NCBI GenBank assembly: GCA_944376455.1
Contig: CALWCO010000002.1
Location: forward strand, 1 to 64,000
Length of the DNA: 64,000 nucleotides
Reading direction: 5' to 3'
Origin: an uncultured Clostridia bacterium
Lineage (GTDB): Bacteria > Bacillota > Clostridia > Christensenellales > Borkfalkiaceae
Below, piece after piece: positions 24,697-33,295 of the stretch. A program made the translations under genes and the position numbers. The notes under the pieces were generated by a model. That model ran no database searches and was not told the origin of the DNA. It was given only the letters and a program-made list of their open reading frames with translations. The number at the start of each line of letters is the position of its first letter. Positions within the stretch are counted from its first letter, which is position 1.

Positions 24697-27135
24697 ATGA
24701 ATACAGTTTTAACGGAAAAAGAGGCGGAACAGCTGATCGACGGGAAACTTTCCCGTTATTTCGGCGTACTGCCCGCCGACGCGACCAGAGAACAGGTATA
24801 CAAATCGGTCGTCATGAGCGTACGCGACATCATGTTGGAAAAGCGTCAGAAATTCCACAAGGAAATGAAGGCCAAACGCGCCAAGCGGGTCTATTATCTC
24901 TGCATGGAATTCTTGATGGGACGATCGCTGAAAAACAGCATTTTCAATCTGGGCATCGAGGCGTCGGTATCCAATGCTTTGAAAAAATACGGCGTTACGC
25001 TCGAAGAGCTCTATGAGCTGGAACCCGATGCGGGACTCGGAAACGGGGGACTCGGACGGCTTGCCGCCTGTTTCATGGATGCGCTCGCCACGGGGAACTA
25101 TCCCGCAATGGGCTTTTCCATTCGTTATGAATATGGTCTCTTCAAACAGAAAATCGTTGACGGCTGGCAGATCGAACTGCCGGATGTATGGTTGCCCGGC
25201 GGCGAAGCGTGGCTGACCCAGCGCAGCGATAAAATTTTCACCGTTCATTTCGACGGATACGTCGAAGAGCGTTGGAACAGCGACAGAATGGAGGTCATCT
25301 ATCAAGACTCCAACGACGTCGAGGCCATTGCCTATGACATGATGGTTTCCGGTTATGACAGCGAGGCCGTTTCCATTCTGCGGCTTTGGAAATCGCGCGC
25401 CAAACGCGAATTTGACATGAAACTTTTTGCCAGCGGCGACTATCAGGCCGTCATGCAGAAGGACAACGAGGCGGAACTCATCACGAAAGTGCTCTATCCC
25501 GCCGACAACCACAATGAAGGCAAGGCGTTGCGTCTGAAACAGCAATATTTCCTCGTTTCGGCATCATTGCAGTCCATCATCGCCGATCATAAGCGTCGCT
25601 ATGGCTCGCTTGACACTTTGCCGCAACTCGCGGCCATTCACCTGAACGATACGCACCCCGCACTTTCCGTGCCCGAATTGATGCGTATCCTGATCGACGA
25701 GAACAGCTATTCCTGGGAAAAGGCTTGGGAGATCACGACTTCCTGCTGTGCCTACACCAACCATACCGTTCTGGCGGAAGCGCTCGAAACCTGGTCGGAA
25801 GACCTCGTGGCGCGCCGTTTGCCGCGTATTCATACGATTATCAAAGAGATCAACCGCCGTTTCTGCGAGGAGCTTTGGAATCGCTATACGGGCGATTGGA
25901 ATAAAATCGGCAGAATGGCGATTCTCAATCATAACATCGTCAAGATGGCCAATCTCAGCGTGATGGGGTCGCACAAAGTCAACGGCGTTTCGGGTTTGCA
26001 CAGCGAGATCATCAAGGAGAGCATTTTCCGCGATTTCTATGAGTATACGCCCGATAAATTCACCAACGTCACCAACGGCATTGCGCACAGACGTTGGCTC
26101 AATCAGTCCAATCCCGAACTTGCCGAGCTCCTGAACGATTGCATCGGCACGGGCTACGCAAAGAACGCCGCCGAGCTTGCCAAGTTCAAGAAGTTTGAAA
26201 ACGACCAATCGGTATTGAAACGGCTCGATGAAATTAAACAGATCAAGAAGGAACAATTTGCCGAGTTTATCGCCAAAAAACAGGGGTTGAAGATCGACAC
26301 GCAGACGCTTTTTGACGTGCAGGCAAAGCGTATGCACGAGTATAAGCGTCAGCTTTTGAACGTGCTCAACATCATTGCGACGTATAACGCCCTGAAAGAA
26401 AATCCCGATCTCAAGATCCAGCCCAAAACTTATATTTTCGGCGCAAAGGCGGCTCCGAGCTATTACATGGCCAAACAGATCATCAAGCTCATCTGGTTCC
26501 TCGCCGAAGATATTCGCAAGCACCCCAAGATCAACGAAAAGCTCAACGTCGTATACGCCGAGGAATACAATGTTACGATGTCTGAAAAACTGATGCCTGC
26601 ATCGGAAATTTCCGAACAGATCTCTTTGGCCGGTAAAGAGGCGAGCGGCACGGGCAACATGAAGTTCATGATCAACGGCGCTCTGACCATCGGCACGCTC
26701 GACGGCGCAAACGTCGAAATGGCGCGCGAAGTCGGCGACGAGAATATCTTCATTTTCGGCCTCAAAGCCGACGAAGTCGATCGCATCTGGAAAAACGGCT
26801 ATTGCTCGAGCAGCTATTTCAATCAGGACATCAATATCCGCAAGATCATCGAATCCCTGATCGTCGGGTTCAACGGCCAGTCGTTCTCGGATATCGCCGA
26901 TTACCTGCTCCGTCAGTCGCCGATCGCCGATCCGTATATGTGCCTCGCCGATTATGAATCGTACAGCGCAACGCAGGGCAGACTTTCCCGCCTGTATGCG
27001 GAGAATAAACAGCAATGGAACCGCATTTCTTTGCGCAACATCGCGGCAGCGGGTTATTTCGCCGCCGATCGGAGTATCAAGGAATACGCAGAGAACATCT
27101 GGAATCTCAAACCTGTCGTCAGCGGTAAAAAATAA
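24697..27135 (+). CDS. glgP: Glycogen phosphorylase
   Basis: Releases glucose-1-phosphate from glycogen with phosphate (GT35, pyridoxal-phosphate enzyme). The PLP region is EASGTGNMKFMINGALTIGT, with the Lys that binds the cofactor, followed by LDGANVEM. The N-terminal FLMGRSLKNSIFNLG and GLGNGGLGRLAACFMDA blocks are typical. With the ATG at 24697 (GAGGAG about 11 bases upstream) the protein has 812 residues, the family size; a longer frame starts inside the upstream terminator. A TTGACA at 24652 may mark a promoter, but its -10 is weak. It is the degradative partner of glgA, glgB and glgC. Confidence 0.97.
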   Translation: MNTVLTEKEAEQLIDGKLSRYFGVLPADATREQVYKSVVMSVRDIMLEKRQKFHKEMKAKRAKRVYYLCMEFLMGRSLKNSIFNLGIEASVSNALKKYGVTLEELYELEPDAGLGNGGLGRLAACFMDALATGNYPAMGFSIRYEYGLFKQKIVDGWQIELPDVWLPGGEAWLTQRSDKIFTVHFDGYVEERWNSDRMEVIYQDSNDVEAIAYDMMVSGYDSEAVSILRLWKSRAKREFDMKLFASGDYQAVMQKDNEAELITKVLYPADNHNEGKALRLKQQYFLVSASLQSIIADHKRRYGSLDTLPQLAAIHLNDTHPALSVPELMRILIDENSYSWEKAWEITTSCCAYTNHTVLAEALETWSEDLVARRLPRIHTIIKEINRRFCEELWNRYTGDWNKIGRMAILNHNIVKMANLSVMGSHKVNGVSGLHSEIIKESIFRDFYEYTPDKFTNVTNGIAHRRWLNQSNPELAELLNDCIGTGYAKNAAELAKFKKFENDQSVLKRLDEIKQIKKEQFAEFIAKKQGLKIDTQTLFDVQAKRMHEYKRQLLNVLNIIATYNALKENPDLKIQPKTYIFGAKAAPSYYMAKQIIKLIWFLAEDIRKHPKINEKLNVVYAEEYNVTMSEKLMPASEISEQISLAGKEASGTGNMKFMINGALTIGTLDGANVEMAREVGDENIFIFGLKADEVDRIWKNGYCSSSYFNQDINIRKIIESLIVGFNGQSFSDIADYLLRQSPIADPYMCLADYESYSATQGRLSRLYAENKQQWNRISLRNIAAAGYFAADRSIKEYAENIWNLKPVVSGKK

Positions 27136-27141
27136 AAAAAT

Positions 27142-27169
27142 TCCGCCGCGGCTTAACAGCCGCGGCGGA
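27142..27169 (+). terminator. Hairpin after glgP
   Basis: A perfect 12-bp stem (TCCGCCGCGGCT with AGCCGCGGCGGA) and a 4-base TAAC loop right after the stop. The T run that follows is weak, so it may mainly protect the 3' end. Confidence 0.7.
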
Positions 27170-27210
27170 TATAAAAATTCAATTGCATTCAGAGACATAC
27201 AAAAATGAAT

Positions 27211-27258
27211 AGAGCCGATTCCGCCGACAAGATAACGGTCGACGGAATGGCTCTTTTC
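27211..27258 (+). terminator. Second hairpin after glgP, terminator-like
   Basis: A long stem with small bulges (AGAGCC with GGCTCT, then ATTCCG with CGGAAT and CGAC with GGTCG-side pairing) ending in CTCTTTTC. With the preceding hairpin it should separate glgP from the amylase gene. Confidence 0.6.
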
Positions 27259-27325
27259 AGAATAAAATCAGAATAAAATCAAAATAAAATCAGAACAATT
27301 CAGAGCAATATCGGAATAATATCGG
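27258..27325 (+). repeat. 11-bp A-rich tandem repeats, probably curved DNA
   Basis: CAGAATAAAAT, CAGAATAAAAT and CAAAATAAAAT in tandem, followed by decaying versions (CAGAACAATT, CAGAGCAATAT, CGGAATAATAT). A-tracts every ~11 bp are close to helical phase and would bend DNA. They sit directly upstream of the amylase gene. Confidence 0.7.
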
Positions 27326-27371
27326 ATTTTTGACGGAAAAGGTTTTATTTTTTGTACGGGAACGGACTTTT

Positions 27372-29195
27372 ATGAATTTTTACTATGATCCACTCGATAA
27401 AAACTGCAAGAGCATAACGGGCGCCGCGCCGCGCGGAGAAACCATTCGTTTCCGCGTTCGTACGGACGAAGCAGGGGAATGTTTCCTCGATTTGAACCGC
27501 GACGGCTGTCCCGCAACGGCATATGCCATGCGGCGTACAAACGACGGCTTTGCAATTGCATTGAAAATCCATGAAACGGGGCTTTATTTCTATCGTTTTA
27601 TCTTAAACGGGCAATACATCGGCCGCGGCAAACGCCGTCGCGCGGACGCGGCGAGCGGCGAGGCCTACCAATTGACCGTATATGACGAAAATTTTTCCAC
27701 CCCCGATTGGTTCAAGGGCGGCGTGATGTACCAGATTTTTCCCGACCGCTTTGCCAAAGAGGGCGAGATTGCCATCGGCGCGGGAAAAATTTTGCGCAAG
27801 GATTGGGGCGGCATTCCCGAATTTCGGCCGAATCGAGAGGGGATCGTCAAGAACAATGACTTTTTCGGCGGAAATTTCCGCGGCGTGATGTCAAAACTGG
27901 ACTATCTGCAATCCCTGCACGTCACGGTCATTTATTTCAATCCTATCTTTGAATCTGTCTCCAATCACCGTTACGATACGGGCGATTATATGAAAATCGA
28001 TGCGCTTTTGGGCACGAAAGAGGACTTTGAAGCGCTCGTCGCGGCGGCAAAGGAACGCGGCATCCGCATCATCCTGGACGGCGTGTTCAATCATACGGGT
28101 GATGACAGCCGCTATTTCAACCGTTACGGGCATTATGACAGCGTCGGCGCGTATCAATCTCCCGATTCTCCTTACCGCGACTGGTACGATTTTTACGACT
28201 ATCCGCGCGGATATCACAGTTGGTGGGGCATTGAAACGTTGCCCGCCGTCAATGAGGCCTCCGAAGGGTATCAGAATTTTATTTTCGGCGCGGACGGCGT
28301 CTTAAAACATTGGCTGAAAACGGGGATCGGCGGGTATCGTCTGGACGTTGCCGACGAATTGCCCGACTTCTTCCTCAAAAAACTGCGCACGGCGGTCAAA
28401 GAGGAGGATCCCGAAGCCGTCATCATCGGCGAAGTCTGGGAATCTGCTTCGGATAAGATTGCTTACGGCAAACGCCGCGAATATTTTCAGGGCGATGAGC
28501 TGGACAGCGTCATGAATTATCCGCTCAAAGACGCCATCATCAATTACGTTCTTTCGGGCAAAGCCAAAGTGTTGGCGGGTACCGTCAATCTGTTGCGCGA
28601 TAACTATCCCAAATGTACGATCGACTGTTTGATGAATATTCTTTCCACGCACGATACGGCGAGAATATTGACTGTGCTGGCGGGAAAAAATACGTACGAC
28701 AAGGAAGAAATGGCCGTCACGCAATTGAGCGAGGCGGAAAAAAGGGCGGGGATCGAAAAAGTAAAACTCGCGGCGGTATTGCAATACACATTGCCGGGTG
28801 TTCCGTGCGTCTATTACGGCGACGAAAATGCAATGGAAGGCTACATCGATCCGTTCTGTCGCCGCTGTTTCGATTGGGAGCATCTCAACGATGATCTCAT
28901 TTCGTTCTATCAAAAGCTCGGCGACATCCGCGAACGGCTCAGATTCATCCTTTCGGACGGAGAATACACGGAAGTTGCCCGCGGAAAAACGTCTTTTTTA
29001 CTCTTTGCCCGCGTCAAAGACGGAAAAGCCTGCTATGTCTATGTCAACAACGGCTCGGAAAAGCCCGACATTCTTTTCAAAGAAGATTGCGCGTTCGTCG
29101 AACTGTTGAGCGGCAGAGAATACAGCAAAAAGTTGCCTGTATTACCGTATTCCTATGGGATTTTCATCAAAAAGAAAGATCTATGTCAGACATAA
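27372..29195 (+). CDS. GH13 alpha-amylase family enzyme (neopullulanase/maltogenic type)
   Basis: Hydrolyses alpha-glucans. An N-terminal beta domain (~1-115) precedes the GH13 barrel, which starts at GVMYQIFPDRFAKEGE. The four conserved regions are DGVFNH, GYRLDVADE (nucleophile Asp), IIGEVWE (acid/base Glu) and ILSTHDTAR (transition-state Asp). There is no signal peptide, so it acts inside the cell, probably on maltodextrins or stored glycogen together with glgP. Layout fits the GH13_20 neopullulanase/cyclomaltodextrinase group. ATG 27372 chosen; an in-frame TTG at 27330 has no ribosome site. Bond specificity cannot be settled by eye. Confidence 0.9.
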   Translation: MNFYYDPLDKNCKSITGAAPRGETIRFRVRTDEAGECFLDLNRDGCPATAYAMRRTNDGFAIALKIHETGLYFYRFILNGQYIGRGKRRRADAASGEAYQLTVYDENFSTPDWFKGGVMYQIFPDRFAKEGEIAIGAGKILRKDWGGIPEFRPNREGIVKNNDFFGGNFRGVMSKLDYLQSLHVTVIYFNPIFESVSNHRYDTGDYMKIDALLGTKEDFEALVAAAKERGIRIILDGVFNHTGDDSRYFNRYGHYDSVGAYQSPDSPYRDWYDFYDYPRGYHSWWGIETLPAVNEASEGYQNFIFGADGVLKHWLKTGIGGYRLDVADELPDFFLKKLRTAVKEEDPEAVIIGEVWESASDKIAYGKRREYFQGDELDSVMNYPLKDAIINYVLSGKAKVLAGTVNLLRDNYPKCTIDCLMNILSTHDTARILTVLAGKNTYDKEEMAVTQLSEAEKRAGIEKVKLAAVLQYTLPGVPCVYYGDENAMEGYIDPFCRRCFDWEHLNDDLISFYQKLGDIRERLRFILSDGEYTEVARGKTSFLLFARVKDGKACYVYVNNGSEKPDILFKEDCAFVELLSGREYSKKLPVLPYSYGIFIKKKDLCQT

Positions 29196-29196
29196 T
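29177..29196 (+). repeat. 20-bp motif, weak copy 3
   Basis: AGATCTATGTCAGACATAAT spans the amylase stop codon and matches 16 of 20 bases of the copy after mgsA. Being partly coding, it is the least certain copy. Confidence 0.35.
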
Positions 29197-29480
29197 AAAC
29201 GTTTTTTTCGTTAAAACAACAAAAAGAGCGTTTTGCATAACAAATTTATAAAAAGTACAAACCGATAATCAGTAACCAAATAAAATACAATATTGAATGA
29301 AATTCTGATCGAAGTTCAGTCAAAAAAGATTTTGAAATTTTGGTTAGCTTTTGTAAAAGTTTTTAATATTTTTAAGCTAATATACAATTCTTTGGCAAAT
29401 CTGTTTTATAAAGAAAAAATGACGCAAATTTGATTTTTGTCAGAATTCGATCGTGCAAACATTTGTGACGGCCGTACATA

Positions 29481-29580
29481 AAATCGAATTTATGCGCCGC
29501 ATGAAATACGGCCACGATATTTTTATCGTGGGCTGCAACGCATCGCCTGAATAAAATTTATAAAAAAATTGTTTGCCGAC
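29481..29580 (+). repeat. 100-bp direct repeat, copy A
   Basis: Matches copy B at 30470-30569 at 89 of 100 positions with no gaps. It contains a small hairpin (CCACGAT, ATTTTT loop, ATCGTGG) and the fully conserved core GCTGCAACGCATCGCC. Flanks show weaker similarity for ~20-30 bases each side. Not coding in any convincing way. Confidence 0.85.
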
Positions 29581-29951
29581 GGCCGTGAAATGCAATCTTT
29601 CCGTTTTAATTTCGACGGATGAAAAAAGTGCCTGATTCTGCGATGAGACAGAATGAATTTTTTGAGCGGGCGGGTTTTTTGTAAAAAAATATAAATTTTT
29701 TCTGAAGAAAATGCTTTTTTAAGAAGAAAATAAAAGCATAACTTTTTCCGCAAAAGGCTCGATTTTTGATCGTTTGAAATTTTTGAAGATTTTAGCGGCG
29801 GGAATTATTTTGGAAGGAAGTCGGATTGAAAAAATTCTGTCGCACGGTTGTTTTTTTGTATGACGTCAAAGAAACCGACTTGACTTTGCGGCATTATCGC
29901 ATCAAATAAATTTGACGTCCGTAAACAAATTTTTTAATTCCGCAAACAATT

Positions 29952-29979
29952 CGGTTACATAATAAAATTTTTAATAAGT
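29952..29979 (+). other. Candidate dif site (chromosome dimer resolution)
   Basis: An 11-6-11 arrangement: CGGTTACATAA, spacer TAAAAT, TTTTAATAAGT. Compared with the reverse complement of the Bacillus subtilis dif site as I recall it, 20 of 28 bases agree and the two arms match 9/11 and 8/11. It lies between the two 100-bp repeats and 645 bp upstream of a Xer-type recombinase gene. AT-richness raises the chance of a coincidental match. Confidence 0.5.
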
Positions 29980-30018
29980 TTAATTTACGTACATCGTTTT
30001 TTATGGAAAATTGCCTAT

Positions 30019-30054
30019 ACTATTCGTAAAAGCTGCATTTTACGAATAGTTTTG
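30019..30054 (+). terminator. Perfect hairpin beside the dif-like site
   Basis: A perfect 13-bp stem (ACTATTCGTAAAA with TTTTACGAATAGT), 6-base loop GCTGCA, followed by TTTTG. It has terminator form but no gene precedes it within 800 bases on this strand, so it could end a small RNA or serve as a protein site. Confidence 0.55.
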
Positions 30055-30469
30055 TATTTCCCTCTCTGTGACGATTTCAGTCTTTTGCGGTGTTTTTTTC
30101 TTTCTGTCCGGTTTGCCCTCGGCGATGCGGACTGCCGCCTATGTGGCGGATATTCCCTTTATGCAGGCTATTTTTTCGGAAAATGTTTTTTTTCAGGCGA
30201 TCGTTTACAGGCAATTCCTGTCGGACGATGTTTTCGATGAATGGTTTTGATGCAAAGACACAAGTGCCCTTTTTCATCATTTGATGGACTGGTTTATAAG
30301 AAAGTGTTCGCTTCCCGAAACGCGGGCTTGTTTGGGAGTGACAAGAAAATCCGCTTCTGATCTTTATTTTATTGATGGCAGTGCATTTCCGTTTTTTCTC
30401 GGAAAAAGTGCAGGGTTCTCCCCTTTTTTCGCATTTTGCAAAAAAATTGTGATCGGCGTGCATAAAATA

Positions 30470-30569
30470 AAATCGAATTTGTGTGCCGCATGAAATATGT
30501 CCACAATATTTTTATTGGACGCTGCAACGCATCGCCTGAATAAAGTTTATAAAAAAATTGTTTGCTGAC
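30470..30569 (+). repeat. 100-bp direct repeat, copy B
   Basis: Ungapped 89/100 match to copy A, starting 989 bp away. It ends 56 bases before the recombinase start codon. Its hairpin has changed on both sides (GTCCACAAT and ATTGGAC), retaining part of the pairing. Confidence 0.85.
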
Positions 30570-30624
30570 GACTGAAATGCAATCCTTTCTTATCTTTTAG
30601 GACGGCAGAAAAAGGTATATAATT

Positions 30625-31692
30625 ATGGCAAAAAACAAAGATTATTATCTCGAACGGGATAAGAAAAACTTAAAACGGATATACGATCTTTTAGAAGAAT
30701 TGCCCCCCTTTGCCGAGGATTATTTCCGCGGCATCGAGCCGCGCACTTCGGTGGAGACCCGCCTCAAATACGCCTATGATTTGCGTATTTTCTTTGATTT
30801 TCTGGTGAAAGACCGTTTTCGCCGCAAGGAAGTGGCCGATCTTACGCTGGAAGATCTCGGCTCGGTGACGGAGACGGACATTGAAATTTTTCTTTCACGG
30901 CTCACCCTCTATTCCTTCCGCGGAAAGGAATTGCGTTGCAACGACCGCGCCAAGGCGCGGAAACTTTCCGCCGTGCGGGCGATGTTCAAATATTTTTTCA
31001 ATCGGAATATGATCGACGTCAACAACGCCGCCAAGGTGGAAACGCCCAAGCAACACGAAAAAGAGATCATCCGTCTGGAATCGGACGAAGTGTCGGACAT
31101 TCTCGAAAAGGCCGAATCGGGACAGGGATTGCCCAGGCACGCCGAAGGCTATCATGCGCGGACGAGATCGCGCGATACGGCCATTCTCACCCTCTTCCTC
31201 GGCACGGGCATCCGTATCAGCGAATTGGTCGGGCTCAACAACAATTCCATCGATTTTTCCAACAATTCCTTTGTCGTGCAACGCAAAGGCGGGAATAAAG
31301 CTATTCTCTATTTCTCCGACGAAGTCGCCGTTGCGCTCAAGCGTTATATGGAAGAAAAGGCGGAAGACTCCAAGGTCCCGCAGGGCGAAGAGGCGCTCTT
31401 TCTCTCGTTGCAATATCGCCGCATGACGGTGCGCGCCATTGAAAATCTGGTCAAAAAATATGCAAAAATCGTTTCCCCTCTCAAAAAAATAACGCCGCAT
31501 AAATTGCGTTCCACGTACGGCACCATGCTCTATCAGCAGACGGGCGATATTTATATCGTCGCTGACGTTTTGGGTCATAAGGACGTCAATACGACTCGTA
31601 AGCATTATGCGGCGATCACCGAGGAAAACCGCAAGCGCGTGGCCGATAAAGTCGTCCTGCGCCCCGATCGGGACGATGAAAATGACGAATAG
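30625..31692 (+). CDS. Xer-type tyrosine recombinase (XerS-like architecture)
   Basis: A tyrosine site-specific recombinase with all catalytic residues: Arg197 (GTGIRISE), Lys221 (QRKGG), His292 and Arg295 (HKLRS), His318 (LGHKD) and Tyr328 (TTRKHY). At 355 residues it is longer than XerC/XerD (~300). The N-terminus with an extra helix (LERDKKNLKRIYDLLEELPP) and the insertion before RSRDTAIL recall XerS, the single recombinase of streptococci, whose dif site lies next to its gene. Here a dif-like site lies 645 bp upstream. ATG 30625 follows AAAAGG. It probably resolves chromosome dimers; a phage-type integrase is less likely given the context. Confidence 0.85.
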   Translation: MAKNKDYYLERDKKNLKRIYDLLEELPPFAEDYFRGIEPRTSVETRLKYAYDLRIFFDFLVKDRFRRKEVADLTLEDLGSVTETDIEIFLSRLTLYSFRGKELRCNDRAKARKLSAVRAMFKYFFNRNMIDVNNAAKVETPKQHEKEIIRLESDEVSDILEKAESGQGLPRHAEGYHARTRSRDTAILTLFLGTGIRISELVGLNNNSIDFSNNSFVVQRKGGNKAILYFSDEVAVALKRYMEEKAEDSKVPQGEEALFLSLQYRRMTVRAIENLVKKYAKIVSPLKKITPHKLRSTYGTMLYQQTGDIYIVADVLGHKDVNTTRKHYAAITEENRKRVADKVVLRPDRDDENDE

Positions 31693-31830
31693 TCCCGCCC
31701 GCAACGACGCCTTTGGCGCGTCCGTCACGTTCAAAGAACGTCGGCTTTTGCATGTCTGCATGAACAATAGCACAGTATAGAAAAAAAGGCCGTGCGCAAA
31801 TGCGTCGGCAAGGGAGTCGAACGGACAGAA

Positions 31831-33090
31831 ATGCCCCATTACACGGAAAAATCTTCCGTCGAAAAAGAGACGGAAAATATATTCATCCTGCAACCCGTAT
31901 TCGACGGGCAGTATGCCGACCTGCATAAAGAGGCCGTTTCCCTCATCGAAAGCGCGGGCGGCGCCTATGCGGGGACGGTCTATCAGCAGATACGGGAGAT
32001 CAATCCCGCCACGTTTGTCGGCAGCGGTAAACTGGCGGAGCTCGACCGTATGCTCGAAGGACTGGAAAACATCACCGTTCTCTTTAACGGCGAACTTTCC
32101 CCTTCTCAGACGCTCAATATTTCTGCCGCGCTGTCGGATCGAAAAGTCATCGACCGTACCACTTTGATCTTGGATATTTTCGCCAAAAACGCCCTTTCGG
32201 GCGAAGGAAAAGTGCAGGTCGAACTGGCGCAGTTGCGCTATATTTATCCCCGTCTCAAAGGCGAAGGCGAAAAATTATCCCGCCTTGGGGGCGGCATCGG
32301 CACGCGGGGCCCCGGCGAAACACAGTTGGAGACGGACAGGCGGCTCATCCGCAGCCGCATACGGTTTTTAAGCGGAAAAGTCGAGGAAATGAAAAAACGC
32401 CGCGCCCTGCAGACGACGCGGCGCAAAAAGAACAGCGCAAGGACGGTTGCGTTGGTCGGGTATACCAATACGGGAAAGTCCACGCTCATGAATCTTCTGA
32501 CGGGTGCGGGCGTATACGTGCAGGATCAGCTCTTTGCAACGCTGGATACGACGGCGCGGACCTTTTCCCTCGACGGAACGGAGTTTATCCTGACCGACAC
32601 CGTCGGTTTTTTGCGCGAACTCCCCCATCATCTCGTCGATGCGTTTCGCTCGACGCTGGAGAGCGCAGTCGATTGCGATCTGGCACTCATCGTATGCGAC
32701 GCATCGGGCGATTACGATATGCAAATGAAAACCACGCTGGACACCCTGTGCGATCTCGATTTCAAGTCCCCTTATCTCATTGTCATGAATAAATGCGATA
32801 AAGCCGCGGAAAGAGAACTCTTTCCGCCCGATTGCGTCTGTATTTCCGCCAGAACGGGCGAAGGGATCGAGGAACTGAAAAGGCGCATCCTGCAAGCCTT
32901 TTCCGAGCATTTGCGTGCCGCCGAGCTCTTCGTGCCCTATAATAAAATTTCCGAATATAACCGCATACGGCACCGCATCACCGAAAGAAAGACGGAATAT
33001 ACCGATGACGGCATACGTATCGACGCCGTCATTCCGGAGGAATGTTATGCGGCCTGCAAGCCCTTTCTCCTGCATCGGGAAATCGGCTGA
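31831..33090 (+). CDS. hflX: Ribosome-associated GTPase HflX
   Basis: A GTPase that binds and splits stalled ribosomes, for example after heat shock. The N-terminal HflX domain contains TFVGSGKLAEL, then the GLGGGIGTRGPGETQLE-type linker (here RLGGGIGTRGPGETQLE) and a coiled stretch. The G domain has GYTNTGKST (G1), DTVGFL (G3) and MNKCD (G4). The start is uncertain: ATG 31831 is used, with AGGGAG about 15 bases upstream; an in-frame GTG at 31792 is also possible. It is the last gene of the rightward-transcribed half. Confidence 0.93.
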   Translation: MPHYTEKSSVEKETENIFILQPVFDGQYADLHKEAVSLIESAGGAYAGTVYQQIREINPATFVGSGKLAELDRMLEGLENITVLFNGELSPSQTLNISAALSDRKVIDRTTLILDIFAKNALSGEGKVQVELAQLRYIYPRLKGEGEKLSRLGGGIGTRGPGETQLETDRRLIRSRIRFLSGKVEEMKKRRALQTTRRKKNSARTVALVGYTNTGKSTLMNLLTGAGVYVQDQLFATLDTTARTFSLDGTEFILTDTVGFLRELPHHLVDAFRSTLESAVDCDLALIVCDASGDYDMQMKTTLDTLCDLDFKSPYLIVMNKCDKAAERELFPPDCVCISARTGEGIEELKRRILQAFSEHLRAAELFVPYNKISEYNRIRHRITERKTEYTDDGIRIDAVIPEECYAACKPFLLHREIG

Positions 33091-33148
33091 AAGGCTGAAA
33101 CCCGACGGAAATTCCCCTATTACCTTCAGACGAAAAAGTCAACCGCTC

Positions 33149-33181
33149 ATACCCGATACCCGAAGATATCGGGTATTTTTT
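33149..33181 (+). terminator. Terminator of hflX
   Basis: A 10-bp stem (ATACCCGATA with TATCGGGTAT), 8-base loop, then TTTTT. Confidence 0.85.
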
Positions 33182-33206
33182 GGCTTTTTCGGCTCTTGTA
33201 TCAGTC

Positions 33207-33243
33207 GTAAAAACGAGAGCGGTTCACAAAAAACCGCTCTCGT
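33207..33243 (-). terminator. Terminator of the leftward oxidoreductase gene
   Basis: A perfect 12-bp stem (ACGAGAGCGGTT with AACCGCTCTCGT). Read on the minus strand it ends in TTTTTACG, so it serves the converging gene at 33296-34525. Confidence 0.8.
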
Positions 33244-33295
33244 CAAAACTTTTTACTCTTTGATCCTTACGCCCTCTTTTCCTGTTCTTTCTTTT

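Larger units (their letters stand above)
29196..30624 (+). other. 1.4-kb gene-free AT-rich region, candidate replication terminus
   Basis: No open frame here looks like a gene: those present are short, overlapping and low in complexity. The stretch contains two 100-bp direct repeats, a dif-like 28-mer, and a perfect 13-bp hairpin. All genes to the left run rightward; those from 33.3 kb run mostly leftward. Confidence 0.55.

Noticed and set aside
27258..27325. Possible CRISPR array
   Set aside because: Units are tandem 11-mers without spacers, and no cas genes are present.
29523..30493. Several 60-130 codon frames in the terminus-like region
   Set aside because: Overlapping, rich in Phe/Lys/Cys as expected from AT-rich noise, lacking ribosome sites and interrupted by a perfect hairpin.
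30470..30569. Second dif site within the 100-bp repeat
   Set aside because: The left arm (AGTTTATAAAA) fits at 9/11, but the right arm does not match at the required spacing.
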